From JBHJGU01 sp050331475 (GTDB lineage: Bacteria > Pseudomonadota > Alphaproteobacteria > Caulobacterales > Maricaulaceae), in the NCBI GenBank assembly GCA_050331475.1, contig JBHJGU010000022.1, positions 1-5,486 on the forward strand: 5,486 bases of DNA, written 5' to 3'. The position numbers and the translations under genes are program-made. Within the stretch, counting starts at the first letter, position 1. Every line of letters begins with the position of its first letter. Shown here in pieces: positions 5,211 to 5,486 of this stretch. The notes under the pieces were generated by a model. It worked only from the letters and a program-made list of their open reading frames with translations, did no database searches and was not told the origin of the DNA.

Positions 5211-5486
5211 ATGCCCAGCATGACCATGATCCAAGCGCTGAATGCGGGCCTCGACACGGCGATGAGCGCGGACGAGCGCGTGGTCGCGTTTGGCGAGGAC
5301 GCGGGCTATTTCGGCGGCGTGTTTGGGGTGACAAGGGGGCTGCAGGACAAGCACGGGCTCAACCGCGTCTTCGACGCGCCCATCAACGAGGCCGCCATTA
5401 TCGCGATGGCCATTGGCATGGCCACCAATGGGATGAAGCCGGTCGCGGACATCCAGTTCGCAGATTACATATTCCCCGCGATTGAC
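5211..5486 (+). CDS. bkdA2: Branched-chain 2-oxoacid dehydrogenase E1 component, beta subunit (N-terminal part, runs off right edge)
   Basis: The first 92 codons of the E1 beta subunit are present and the frame is open to the right edge. E1 beta pairs with E1 alpha in an alpha2beta2 tetramer and contributes part of the ThDP site. The visible sequence begins MPSMTMIQALNAGLD and carries family blocks VAFGEDAGYFGGVFGVT (about 25-41), RVFDAPINEAAI (53-64) and PVADIQFADYIFPA (77-90). The glutamate of INEAAI lies where E1 beta subunits have the Glu that activates the ThDP aminopyrimidine ring. YFGGVF and FDAPINE resemble the branched-chain type rather than pyruvate dehydrogenase. AGGGG at 5199-5203, within the end of the upstream gene, is seven bases before this ATG. 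In-frame ATGs at 5220 and 5226 are less well spaced. The full family length is about 340 residues, so most is outside the window. Confidence 0.93.
   Translation, partial: MPSMTMIQALNAGLDTAMSADERVVAFGEDAGYFGGVFGVTRGLQDKHGLNRVFDAPINEAAIIAMAIGMATNGMKPVADIQFADYIFPAID

Overview
The window is a GC-rich stretch of what looks like an alphaproteobacterial chromosome. The evidence is the close mitochondrial-like character of NuoB and NuoD, separate nuoC and nuoD genes, a NuoE with a C-terminal extension, and tightly packed nuo genes. I cannot place it below class level from sequence alone.

Positions 1-3625 (minus strand) hold the promoter-proximal part of a complex I (NADH:quinone oxidoreductase) operon, read right to left as nuoA, nuoB, nuoC, nuoD, nuoE. 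A PaaI-type hotdog thioesterase gene follows and runs off the left edge. Junctions are tight: a 4-nt gap for A/B, a short gap for B/C, a TAATG stop-start for C/D, and 4-nt overlaps for D/E (ATGA) and E/thioesterase (GTGA). The five Nuo proteins are full length with their cluster-binding or quinone-site residues present: NuoB the N2 cysteines, NuoE the N1a cysteines, NuoD the quinone-site His and Tyr.

Positions 3626-3978 form a divergent intergenic region of about 350 bases. It holds several small dyads and repeats. The most regular is a pair of palindromic GAAATTTCT boxes exactly 20 bp apart, in an AT-rich island on the side nearer the rightward genes.

Positions 3979-5486 (plus strand) hold the branched-chain 2-oxoacid dehydrogenase E1 alpha gene (complete) and the start of E1 beta, 2 nt apart. 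E2 and E3 genes probably follow outside the window.

Functionally, one side oxidises NADH and the other makes acyl-CoA and NADH from valine, leucine and isoleucine. The divergent layout therefore links an NADH-producing complex and an NADH-consuming one, but co-regulation is only an inference. All genes belong to known families and I found no clear new system. The points worth a second look are the thioesterase embedded in the nuo operon, a coding hexamer array that also forms that gene's ribosome binding site, a perfect 12-bp-arm hairpin inside nuoE, and the structured intergenic region.
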